In this document: piece by piece, positions 57,000-63,999 of the stretch | How positions within the stretch are numbered: position 1 is the stretch's first letter | Layout: the number at the start of each line of letters is the position of its first letter | Assembly (NCBI RefSeq): GCF_017545445.1 | Contig: NZ_JAFWOM010000163.1 | Span: 1 to 63,999, forward strand | Origin: Fibrobacter sp. | GTDB lineage: Bacteria > Fibrobacterota > Fibrobacteria > Fibrobacterales > Fibrobacteraceae | Direction of reading: 5' to 3' | Length of the DNA: 63,999 nucleotides | Position numbers and translations under genes: made by a program | Notes under the pieces: model-generated | Seen by the model: only the letters and a program-made list of their open reading frames with translations | What the model was told of the DNA's origin: nothing | Database searches by the model: none

Positions 57000-57776
57000 T
57001 CAGTCCCTCAAGAATCCGGTGAGGGGATCGGAGGCAGATGCGCCACGGGAAAGCACACGGCCAAGCCCGGCAAGGTAAGCCTTGCGGCCTGCTTCGATTG
57101 CAAGCTTGAATGCAGAAGCCATCTGCGTGATATCGCCTGCCGTTGCAAGGGCGGTATTTGCCATAATGGCAGCAGCGCCCATTTCCATGGCAGCACAAGC
57201 TTCGGACGGTTTGCCGATGCCTGCATCCACGATAATCGGGAGTTCGATTTCGTCAATCAAAATCTGGATAAAGTCTTTAGTGCAAAGGCCCTTGTTCGAA
57301 CCAATCGGAGATGCAAGCGGCATCACGGCTGCAGCACCTGCATTCACGAGGTCGCGAGCCACGTTCAAGTCCGGGTACATGTAAGGCATCACCACGAAGC
57401 CTTCCTTCGCAAGCGTTTCAGTAGCCTTGATGGTTTCGGCATTGTCCGGGAGCAAGTACTTGGTATCGCGCATGATTTCGATTTTCACGAAGTCGCCGCA
57501 ACCGAGTTCACGAGAAAGCCTAGCGATGCGGACAGCTTCTTCGGCATTGCGAGCGCCCGACGTGTTCGGCAAAAGCGTGACGTTTTTCGGAATGTAGTCG
57601 AGGATATTTTCGTGTTCCTTCGTGTTTGCACGGCGAACGGCAAGCGTTACAATCTGAGCGCCTGCATCCTTGACCGCAGCTTCAATGAGCTTGAGGGAAT
57701 ACTTTCCAGAACCGAGAATAAAACGAGAATCAAATTCATGACCGCCAATAACAAGTTTGTCAGAATTCATTTGCAT
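57000..57776 (-). CDS. thiG: Thiazole synthase
   Basis: 258 residues. ILGSGKYSLKLIEAAVKDAGAQ near the N-terminus, with VTLAVRRAN and the GAAAVMPLASPIGSNKG phosphate-binding loop, and IIVDAGIGKPSEACAAMEMG. The Lys that forms the imine with deoxyxylulose phosphate lies in the central barrel. It builds the thiazole phosphate with ThiS thiocarboxylate and ThiH product. Ten bases after thiF, same operon. Confidence 0.97.
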   Translation of the reverse strand: MQMNSDKLVIGGHEFDSRFILGSGKYSLKLIEAAVKDAGAQIVTLAVRRANTKEHENILDYIPKNVTLLPNTSGARNAEEAVRIARLSRELGCGDFVKIEIMRDTKYLLPDNAETIKATETLAKEGFVVMPYMYPDLNVARDLVNAGAAAVMPLASPIGSNKGLCTKDFIQILIDEIELPIIVDAGIGKPSEACAAMEMGAAAIMANTALATAGDITQMASAFKLAIEAGRKAYLAGLGRVLSRGASASDPLTGFLRD

Positions 57777-57786
57777 GTCCTTTATG

Positions 57787-58434
57787 TTAAACTTCTAGAC
57801 CGGCAATAATCCGGATAATCGTGAGCGCCTCATGCGCTGCGCAAATCTGCACGCGTGGGGCGAGGAGCGCAAGCCCTTGAGTCACGTCGCTCTTGCCATC
57901 GCCACAGAGGTAAAAACGTTTTGAAATCTTGCGCGTTTTGATGGAATTCGCATCGTCCGCGCCCGCCATTCCAGAGGCGGCGACGAGATACTTTTGCGGA
58001 TACTTTTCAAGCACGGCGTTTACAAGCATCGATTTTGCTTCGGGATTGTCAAACGCTTCGCATACAACGTCGGCGTTAGCCACGAACTTGTCGATGTTTT
58101 CTTCCGTGATTTTTTCATCGTACGCTTCAAGTTCGATGTACGGTGCAATTTCTTTCAAGTTCTCAACGAGAGCAAACGCCTTGGGTTCTCCGACTTGAGA
58201 AGCCTTGTACTGCTGGCGTTGCAAGTTCGTCACGTCAACACGGTCAAAATCCACGAGAATAAGCTTCTTGACGCCCGCACGAGCAAGATTAATGGCGACA
58301 TTAGAGCCTAGTCCACCTACGCCACAAATAACGACTGTAGCTTGTTCCAGTTTCTGAACGATTTTTTCGCCCTGCTTTTGTACGAGTGCGCGTCTGAACT
58401 CTTCCCTGCTCGGGATTCGAACGCTTTCCATCAC
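57787..58434 (-). CDS. thiF: ThiS adenylyltransferase, short type
   Basis: 215 residues, shorter than the about 250 of the enterobacterial enzyme and without its Cys-X2-Cys zinc pairs, so it fits the clostridial-type ThiF family. ATP-binding VVICGVGGLGSNVAINLARAGV, then ILVDFDRVDVTNLQRQQY with the Arg/Gln contacts. It adenylates the ThiS C-terminus. The ATG overlaps the thiS stop (ATGA), so translation is coupled. Confidence 0.93.
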   Translation of the reverse strand: MMESVRIPSREEFRRALVQKQGEKIVQKLEQATVVICGVGGLGSNVAINLARAGVKKLILVDFDRVDVTNLQRQQYKASQVGEPKAFALVENLKEIAPYIELEAYDEKITEENIDKFVANADVVCEAFDNPEAKSMLVNAVLEKYPQKYLVAASGMAGADDANSIKTRKISKRFYLCGDGKSDVTQGLALLAPRVQICAAHEALTIIRIIAGLEV

Positions 58435-58637
58435 CCGCCTCCAACAAAGTTCACAACTTCAACAACATCCCCCGCTTCGAGGACTACTTCAGCGTACTTA
58501 GACTTGGGGACGATTTCCAAATTGCGTTCAACGGCAATGCGCTTTGTATCGTAATTCGCGGACGCCAAATATTCGGCAATGGTCATGCCTGCTGCCGTGA
58601 CGTTTTCACCGTTGATTTTGACTGGATTTGAGTTCAA
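58431..58637 (-). CDS. thiS: Sulfur-carrier protein ThiS
   Basis: 68 residues, a ubiquitin-like fold with the required C-terminal Gly-Gly (VVNFVGGG). The start is a TTG at 58637; GGGAGG lies about five bases upstream and is the 3' end of the TPP riboswitch, so ligand binding should hide the ribosome site. ThiS carries sulfur as a thiocarboxylate to ThiG. First gene of the operon. Confidence 0.93.
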   Translation of the reverse strand: MNSNPVKINGENVTAAGMTIAEYLASANYDTKRIAVERNLEIVPKSKYAEVVLEAGDVVEVVNFVGGG

Positions 58638-58640
58638 TGG

Positions 58641-58728
58641 AACCTCCCTACGTTGGCATTATCCAAATCAGGTTCGGTCGAAGTTTTCAACTTCCTCTCA
58701 GCCCGTTCTACGAGCTCCCGTAAACACG
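58641..58728 (-). promoter_or_regulatory. TPP riboswitch (THI element) controlling thiSFGH
   Basis: On the minus strand the aptamer reads GGGCTGAGAGG (pyrimidine-binding CTGAGA, at 58696-58701) and then GACCGAACCTGAT, TGGATAATGCCAACGTAGGGA, the highly conserved TPP consensus. The GGGAGG at its end is the thiS ribosome site, which points to translational control: thiamine pyrophosphate would close the site. Confidence 0.97.
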
Positions 58729-58731
58729 ATA

Positions 58732-58760
58732 AAATTAACTTTTGAAGGGGTATTTGGCAA
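58732..58760 (-). promoter_or_regulatory. Predicted promoter of the thi operon
   Basis: TTGCCA (58755-58760) and TAATTT (58732-58737) are spaced 17 bases, a good primary-sigma match; a start near 58725 would begin the riboswitch transcript. Confidence 0.55.
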
Positions 58761-58795
58761 GTAACTTGGGACTTTGTCATGCTTTTTCTAAAAGC

Positions 58796-58825
58796 AAAAA
58801 TGCCCCGCGGAGTAGCGGAGCATTT
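58796..58825 (-). terminator. Rho-independent terminator after the small basic protein gene
   Basis: On the minus strand AAATGCTCCGC and GCGGGGCATTT pair around TACTCC, then a T-rich run. It isolates the gene from the thi operon promoter. Confidence 0.82.
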
Positions 58826-58847
58826 CAAAGTTTTTCGAGAAGTAGAA

Positions 58848-59153
58848 TTACTTTGCCTTAGCAAATTTCTTAGAGGCGGCCTTGACCTTCGGATCGTTCT
58901 GTGCGTCCTTGATCTTCTGCTTGATACCATCTTCGATGGACTTCTTGAGCTTTGCAGCAAGGTTGGGGAAACGTTCTTCCAGGGAATCACTAAAGATAGC
59001 CGGCTTCTTAGCAGCAGGAGCACCACCCTTGCGCTTGCCGTTGAACGGACGCTTTTTCTTGGACGGAGCCTTCTTTACTTGAGATTTTTCTTGGGATTTT
59101 GTTTCCTGAGGCTTAACTTCTTCTGTGGATTTGACTTCTGCTTCTTCTGCCAT
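58848..59153 (-). CDS. Small Lys-rich protein of unknown function
   Basis: 101 residues, about a quarter Lys, no Cys. The N-terminal half is disordered and H1-like (KKAPSKKKRPFNGKRKGGAP), the C-terminal half a probable helix (FPNLAAKLKKSIEDGIKQKIKDAQNDPKVK). AAGAGG precedes the ATG. It has its own terminator. The composition suggests a nucleic-acid or ribosome-associated protein, but no family was recognised. Confidence 0.7.
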   Translation of the reverse strand: MAEEAEVKSTEEVKPQETKSQEKSQVKKAPSKKKRPFNGKRKGGAPAAKKPAIFSDSLEERFPNLAAKLKKSIEDGIKQKIKDAQNDPKVKAASKKFAKAK

Positions 59154-59220
59154 AAATATACCTCTTGGAAAATTGTTAGAATTGTCGCGCCCAAAAATAG
59201 TAAAAATTTGGAAAAATGCA

Positions 59221-59353
59221 AGTGAGAGGTTAGGGGTTAGGTATTAGGTTTTAGGGGTTAGGGTAAATAATCATTTGCTACGCAAATTTTTAAAGGGCGG
59301 CGAAGCCGCGACTATTTCCCTATAACCTGTAACCTAAAACCTACGACCTATTT
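59221..59353. repeat. Heptamer-armed intergenic element downstream of mnmG
   Basis: Left arm TAGGGGT-TAGGTAT-TAGGTTT-TAGGGGT, right arm from 59320 with minus-strand words TAGGTTT-TAGGTTA-CAGGTTA-TAGG. Inside are ATTTGC-TAC-GCAAAT and GCGGC-GAA-GCCGC (59297-59309). The right arm supplies the last codons and the TAG stop of mnmG (AGGTCGTAGG). Confidence 0.72.
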
Positions 59354-61254
59354 TCCAGCCAATGCGCGAGGACGGTGATGTCAGCGGGGCGCACTCCAGG
59401 AATCCGGCTTGCCTGCCCGAGCGTAAGCGGCTTGTGGGCGTTGAGGCGCTGGCGGCTTTCAATGCTGATGGCTGTAATGGACATGTAATCGAAGTCCGGC
59501 GAGAGCTTGACCTTTTCCATCTTCTTCTGGTCGTCAATTTCGCGTTCCTGGCGGTCAAAGAAACCGGCATAGAGCTCTTCGGCATACATGTACCACTGGT
59601 CACGGCGCGTGATTTTAGCATCCGGTGCAGCCACCTTGAAGAACGTTTCGGGATCGATTCCCGGACGGCGGAGCACGTTAATCCAGCGTGTGCGTTCGGA
59701 GGCAAGAGCCTGACCGCCAGCTTCAAGAATCGTATTTGCTTCTTCCGGCGTGGCGGACGTTTCCGTAAATTGAGTCTTGAGGCTTGCCATAAGGTTGCGA
59801 CGGCGGTTCCAATCGAACCAGTCGCGGTCGCTAATCATGCCGATTTTGCGGGCTTTTTCCTTGAGACGCATTTCAGCATTATCGCTGCGGAGGAACAGGC
59901 GGTATTCGGCACGGCTCGTAAACATGCGGTACGGTTCGTCAAGCAGAATATTCACAAGATCATCAATCATCACACCGAGGTAACTTTCGGAGCGTCCGAG
60001 AATAAACGGTTCTTCGCCCTTGACCTTAAGGGCTGCGTTGATGCCCGCCATAAGGCCCTGCCCTGCCGCTTCTTCATAACCGCTCGTGCCGCAAACTTGT
60101 CCCGCAAAATAAATTCCGGGAACATTCTTACATTCGAACGTCGGGTAAAGTTGCGTTGCATCGACAGAATCGTATTCTACAGCATAACCAATCTGAAGCA
60201 CTTTCGCACGAGTGAGGCCCGGAATCGTATGGATGGCAGCAAGCTGGATGTCCGCCGGCAAGCTGGAGCTAAAACCGTTGATATAGACACGCCCGATGTC
60301 AGCCTGTTCCGGTTCAAGGAACAACTGGTGTCCATCGCGGTCGCCAAAACGGTTGATTTTGTCCTCAATGCTCGGGCAATAACGTGGTCCCTTGCCGTGA
60401 ATACGACCGCTAAACATCGGGCTATCCTTGAAACCGCTTCGCAAAATGTCGTGCGTCTTGATGTTCGTGCGAGTAATCCAGCAAACGCAGTCGTTGCGGA
60501 TAAACTTGTTGACTTGGTCACCCCAGAAATAGTTTTCATCGCGACCGGGAACTGTTTCCGCTAAATGACGGTCGCTCATCGGCCACGGATGTTCGTCGCC
60601 ATGCTGCACATCGCATTCGTTAAAATCGATAGAATCTGGATCCAAGCGGCTCGGCGTACCCGTCTTCAAACGGCGCAAGCGAATTCCATTTTTCGCCAAG
60701 CACTCGGAGAGTTTGTCTGCACTGGGTTCGCCCACTCGCCCACCGACGCTCGTTTCAAGCCCTGTGAACATTTTAGAGGCAAGAAATGTCCCGCTCGTAA
60801 TCACAAGCGCACGCGTGATGTAGCGGTCGCCATTCAAAAGCGTAAGTTCCAAACGCCCATCGTTCATGCGTTCAAACGCAGCAAGTTCTCCCTGGATCAG
60901 CGTGAGTCCCGGCAGACTTTCCATCGTTTCGCGGGCAACTTCGCTGTAATACTTCATATCGCATTGTGCACGCGGCCCCCAAACAGCAGGGCCCTTACTC
61001 ATGTTGAGCATGCGGAACTGGATGCCCGCCTTGTCGGTCAAAAGCCCCATGAGGCCGCCCAAAGCGTCAATATCACGAACGATTTGGCCTTTGGCAACAC
61101 CGCCCACAGCTGGGTTGCACGACATTCTGCCAATAGCGTTCAAATCCATCGTGAGCATGGCGGTTTTAACACCGATTTTCCATGCGGCATGAGTGGCTTC
61201 AATTCCGGCGTGACCACCACCGACGACAACGACATCAAATTCTGCGATAATCAT
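59341..61254 (-). CDS. mnmG: tRNA uridine 5-carboxymethylaminomethyl synthesis enzyme
   Basis: 637 residues, normal length. FAD-binding VVGGGHAGIEATHAAWKIG at the N-terminus, NPAVGGVAKGQIVRDIDALGG, GTFLASKMFTG, and the C-terminal tRNA-binding helical domain ending in RPADITVLAHWLENRS. It adds the cmnm5 group to U34 of several tRNAs with MnmE. The last three codons and stop lie in a heptamer-repeat arm. Single gene. Confidence 0.97.
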   Translation of the reverse strand: MIIAEFDVVVVGGGHAGIEATHAAWKIGVKTAMLTMDLNAIGRMSCNPAVGGVAKGQIVRDIDALGGLMGLLTDKAGIQFRMLNMSKGPAVWGPRAQCDMKYYSEVARETMESLPGLTLIQGELAAFERMNDGRLELTLLNGDRYITRALVITSGTFLASKMFTGLETSVGGRVGEPSADKLSECLAKNGIRLRRLKTGTPSRLDPDSIDFNECDVQHGDEHPWPMSDRHLAETVPGRDENYFWGDQVNKFIRNDCVCWITRTNIKTHDILRSGFKDSPMFSGRIHGKGPRYCPSIEDKINRFGDRDGHQLFLEPEQADIGRVYINGFSSSLPADIQLAAIHTIPGLTRAKVLQIGYAVEYDSVDATQLYPTFECKNVPGIYFAGQVCGTSGYEEAAGQGLMAGINAALKVKGEEPFILGRSESYLGVMIDDLVNILLDEPYRMFTSRAEYRLFLRSDNAEMRLKEKARKIGMISDRDWFDWNRRRNLMASLKTQFTETSATPEEANTILEAGGQALASERTRWINVLRRPGIDPETFFKVAAPDAKITRRDQWYMYAEELYAGFFDRQEREIDDQKKMEKVKLSPDFDYMSITAISIESRQRLNAHKPLTLGQASRIPGVRPADITVLAHWLENRS

Positions 61255-61348
61255 AAATTTTTCTTTTGCGTTTCAAGCGACAATGCAATTTTTTTCGCAA
61301 TTTAGAAATTTATGAAGTATTCGGCTATATAAAAAAACTCTACAAAAA

Positions 61349-61384
61349 AAGAACGCATCCCGCGATTACGAGATGCGTTTTCAA
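61349..61384 (-). terminator. Terminator after the thioredoxin-like lipoprotein gene
   Basis: AACGCATC and GATGCGTT pair around a 12-base loop, with T tracts on both strands; the minus-strand T run follows the stem. It lies between this gene and mnmG. Confidence 0.75.
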
Positions 61385-61424
61385 ATTGTCATCCCATAGC
61401 TGTTACGGGATCGGCTTAAAGATT

Positions 61425-62759
61425 TTACTTTTTGGCCTTAGCGGACTTAGCTTCAGCCTTCTTTGCATCCGGCTTAGCATCCTGCTTGACTTCAGGAGCC
61501 TTAGCGGAATCCGCTTCAGGCTTCTTCACTTCAATCTTCCATTCAACGTTCTTACCTTGGAGGAGTTCTGCGATTTCCTTCTTCAAGTCGTCCTTTTCGC
61601 GTTCAAATGCGGCGTACTGCTTGTACGTGCCGTCCGGGTTCACGAGATAGACCTTCGGAACGTAGCCATCGCTATAGAGTTCACCGAACTGACGGGATTC
61701 GTCCCACATAACGCTGATGGATTCGTCGAACTTCGCATCATCGATGAAACGACGGATGCCCGGTTTATTGTTTCCGCCACTAGCAATGGAAACCGCTGTG
61801 AGGCCCTTCGGTACAAATTCCTTGGCGATTTCGAGAATCTGCGGAGCCGCATGAGCGCAGTGACCGCAAGTTGCAGAGAAGTAGAACATCAAGAGCGGCT
61901 TGCCCGCAAAAGCACTCAAGTTTTCGCCCTTCACGGTAATTCCCGAAGCCTTCACAGAGAAATTCATCTTGGCAGGCATACCGTTTGCAAGCGTATCGCC
62001 ACGGAGACCGGCAACTTCGGCTTTGAGCTTTTCTTCCTCGGCTTGCTGCTTCTTTATCATTTCTTCACGAATGTTTTTCATCTTTTCGTTATAGCGATCG
62101 CCCACAGCCTTGAGGGAATCGTCCGAAAGGACCATTGCAAACGTCGTATCGCGAAGTTTCTTGCCTGCATCACGGACACCCAAAACAAAGTATTCACCGT
62201 CAAATTCAGTCTGGAACTGACGACCAATATTATAGAACTGACTACCAAACTGGAAACCGACGAGGTAAGAGAACTTTTGCTGTTCCGAAGCATCCGCAGC
62301 AAGCGTCACTTTAGCATTCTTCACTTCTGGAGCTGCGGTAATCGGCAACGCCTTACGAAGAGAATCAATAAGAGCGCGGCGCTGTTCATCATTCAAATCC
62401 TTGGCGCTAGAATCTGGCTGTGTCTTGAAATAGCGTTCACGCATAAGGTTCTGGATACGCCTGCTGACAGCAGCCAAAGAATCTTGAGAGAGTTGAACCT
62501 TAATCGTAGTGTCTTTTAAATTGCCATAAGCATCGCGAAACGCCTGGACAACAACGTCTTCGTCGATGCCTTCGCCCGTCTGCCAAGGAAGATTCGAGAA
62601 ATTTTGGAGACCGAACTGGGCACCGAGCATGTAAGCAAATTTCTGGTCGTCTGCAGAATTCGGAGTAATAGCGGCAACCTTAGCAACCGGTTTTTGGGCT
62701 TCGCCGCAAGCGACAAGGGCAAGAGCAGCAGCACCAAGAGCAATCTTTTTCAATTTCAT
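61425..62759 (-). CDS. TlpA-like thioredoxin lipoprotein with two FKBP N-terminal-type domains
   Basis: 444 residues. Lipobox LVAC with Cys18. Two repeats of the FKBP dimerisation-type helical domain (FAYMLGAQFG at 41-50 and FSYLVGFQFG at 163-172, each with a following NLMRERYF- or RYNEKMKN-like helix), then a redoxin domain with C298-G-H-C301 and the cis-Pro segment GYVPKVYLV. The C-terminus is Lys/Ala-rich (DAKKAEAKSAKAKK). No FKBP catalytic domain is present, so the helical part may mediate dimerisation or client binding, and the CxxC would reduce or isomerise disulfides in the envelope. The combination seems unusual. Confidence 0.8.
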   Translation of the reverse strand: MKLKKIALGAAALALVACGEAQKPVAKVAAITPNSADDQKFAYMLGAQFGLQNFSNLPWQTGEGIDEDVVVQAFRDAYGNLKDTTIKVQLSQDSLAAVSRRIQNLMRERYFKTQPDSSAKDLNDEQRRALIDSLRKALPITAAPEVKNAKVTLAADASEQQKFSYLVGFQFGSQFYNIGRQFQTEFDGEYFVLGVRDAGKKLRDTTFAMVLSDDSLKAVGDRYNEKMKNIREEMIKKQQAEEEKLKAEVAGLRGDTLANGMPAKMNFSVKASGITVKGENLSAFAGKPLLMFYFSATCGHCAHAAPQILEIAKEFVPKGLTAVSIASGGNNKPGIRRFIDDAKFDESISVMWDESRQFGELYSDGYVPKVYLVNPDGTYKQYAAFEREKDDLKKEIAELLQGKNVEWKIEVKKPEADSAKAPEVKQDAKPDAKKAEAKSAKAKK

Positions 62760-63038
62760 TTTAGAGACTCCTTAAAGTCAAAATCACTAGGAATGCAACA
62801 TTCCTATTTTCGGTTCTTAATATAGCATATTTTTTTCAAGACGATGCATCAATTTTACGCAACATATCACGGACAAAGCCTTATTTGTCTAATAGGCAAA
62901 ATTAACACTATCGGTATCTGTAATTTTATCTGTTATGATTATATGGGGGCAAAAATGCAAAAACACTTTTTTGTGATTTACTAGCAGAGCACTCTTTTGC
63001 TAAATTTTGCCTCGTAAAAATTTAAAAAGGTCATTACA
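62760..63038. other. Divergent spacer between the lipoprotein gene and proS
   Basis: 279 bp, AT-rich. No gene or T-box antiterminator is seen upstream of proS. A weak GCC...GGC stem with a 12-base loop lies near 62880-62900. Promoters for both flanking genes are expected here, but I could not place them. Confidence 0.4.
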
Positions 63039-63999
63039 ATGAAACTCTCCAAGTATTTTTACGTGACGCTCCGCGAAACGCCGAGCGACGCCACCATGCC
63101 CAGCCACATCTTCTTGATGCGCGGCGGTTACATCAAGCCCGTCTCTACCGGTATCTATTCCATGATGCCGATGGGTTTCCGCGTGATCCAGAAGATCGTG
63201 AACATCATCCGCGAAGAAATGAACAAGATTGGCGGTATCGAAGTCGATTTGCCGGTGGTGCAGACCGCTGAACTCTGGAGCGAATCGGGCCGTTACCAGG
63301 CTATCGGTGAAGAACTGCTCCGCTTCAAGGATCGCAACAACCACAACATGGTGCTCGCCATGACGCACGAAGAGGCCATGACCGACCTCGTGCGCTACGT
63401 GCTCAACAGCTACAAGCAACTGCCGGTGATGCTCTACCAGTTCAAGACCAAGTACCGTGACGAAGCCCGCGCCCGCGGCGGCCTTATCCGCGTCCGCGAA
63501 TTCTTGATGAAGGACGCCTACAGCTTCCACACCAGCCAGGAAGACCTGGACCGTCACTACCAGGAAGAATACGACGCTTATCTCCGCATCTACCGTCGCG
63601 TGGGCATTGAACCGGTGGTGGTGCAGAGTGATACGGGTATCATGGGCGGTAAGGTCGCTCACGAATTCATGCTCGACACTCCGAACGGCGAAGACTACTT
63701 GATTCTCTGCAAGAAGTGCGGCTACCAGGCCAACCGCGAAATCGCGAAGTTCCAGCGCGTGCCGTTCAAGGGCGACGAAAATGCAACGCTTGAAAAGGTC
63801 GCTACGCCGAACAGCGAAAGCATCGACGAACTCACCAAGTTCCTGAACGTGCCTGCCGAATCTACCGCCAAGTGCGTGTTCTTCGACTTCGAAGGCAAGC
63901 TCATCACGGTCGTTGTCCCGGGCAACCTCGACGTTTCCGAAATCAAACTCCACAACCTCCTGAAGGCGAAGGAACTTTACCCCGCCGAAGACAGCCTCA
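63039..63999 (+). CDS. proS: Prolyl-tRNA synthetase, 5' part
   Basis: 320 residues to the right edge, open. KLSKYFYVTLRETPSDATMP and the motif-2 region TKYRDEARARGGLIRVREFL...MKDAYSF are those of bacterial-type class II ProRS; MTHEEAMTDL matches the ATP site. The window also covers the start of the inserted editing domain (LPAESTAKCVFFDFEGKL), which removes misacylated Ala. AAAAAGG precedes the ATG. It attaches proline to its tRNA. Confidence 0.96.
   Translation, partial: MKLSKYFYVTLRETPSDATMPSHIFLMRGGYIKPVSTGIYSMMPMGFRVIQKIVNIIREEMNKIGGIEVDLPVVQTAELWSESGRYQAIGEELLRFKDRNNHNMVLAMTHEEAMTDLVRYVLNSYKQLPVMLYQFKTKYRDEARARGGLIRVREFLMKDAYSFHTSQEDLDRHYQEEYDAYLRIYRRVGIEPVVVQSDTGIMGGKVAHEFMLDTPNGEDYLILCKKCGYQANREIAKFQRVPFKGDENATLEKVATPNSESIDELTKFLNVPAESTAKCVFFDFEGKLITVVVPGNLDVSEIKLHNLLKAKELYPAEDSL

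Noticed and set aside
53783..59353. CRISPR array made of the heptamer repeats
   Set aside because: Repeats are only 7 bases, without unique spacers of constant length, and no cas genes are seen.
62900..63038. T-box or other tRNA-sensing leader before proS
   Set aside because: No T-box core sequence or terminator/antiterminator pair can be seen.

Overview
The window looks like chromosomal DNA of a Fibrobacter (Fibrobacterota). The main grounds are two 'Fibrobacter succinogenes major paralogous' (FISUMP) domains, Ser-rich lipoprotein linkers, a secreted GH30 glycosidase with a type IX-like C-terminal tail, a pilin-like protein, and OmpA/TSP3 and Wzi envelope proteins. No rRNA, tRNA, CRISPR array, transposase or phage gene was recognised.

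Layout. (1) 1-20729, minus strand: one uninterrupted reading frame, open at the left edge, for a secreted protein of at least 6,909 residues. It has a signal peptide, five tandem GLUG/beta-helix units of about 1.6-1.9 kb, a unique middle, and a tandem array of Listeria-Bacteroides (InlB B-like) modules organised in super-repeats of about 1.25 kb. The long plus-strand frames here are antisense shadows. (2) 20.9-22.5 kb, minus: cyclophilin plus a DksA-type zinc-finger protein with a histone H1-like tail. (3) 22.6-29.3 kb, plus: lepA with a signal-peptidase-like gene, then an unknown protein, a PHP phosphoesterase and an outer-membrane protein. (4) 29.4-35.7 kb: Na/Ca antiporter with an OMP, leucyl aminopeptidase, a FISUMP lipoprotein split by an in-frame TAG, and a YefM/ParE-type toxin-antitoxin pair with a palindromic operator. 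(5) 36.2-39.6 kb: dnaK and dnaJ, with a consensus-quality sigma-54 promoter before dnaK. (6) 39.7-44.7 kb: small barrel protein, a frameshifted YkgJ-family gene, DUF2156-like protein, flavoprotein, GH30 enzyme. (7) 44.9-53.8 kb, minus: a surface-polysaccharide group (coaX, Wzi-like, CapD/PglF-like, OmpA/TSP3, then the Wzc-like tyrosine kinase). (8) 53.9-58.8 kb: thiE, a type IV pilin-like gene, and thiS-thiF-thiG-thiH led by a TPP riboswitch with a recognisable promoter. (9) 58.8-64 kb: small basic protein, mnmG, a thioredoxin-like lipoprotein, and the 5' part of proS.

The least expected signals are the giant modular surface protein; a family of intergenic elements built of 7-nt-period arms around a 13-nt hairpin (5-bp stem, GAA or TTC loop) that often begin at or inside the upstream stop codon; the sigma-54-type dnaK promoter; and a lepA-linked signal peptidase homologue whose catalytic Lys position is Arg. 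All translations were read by eye; no database search was possible.
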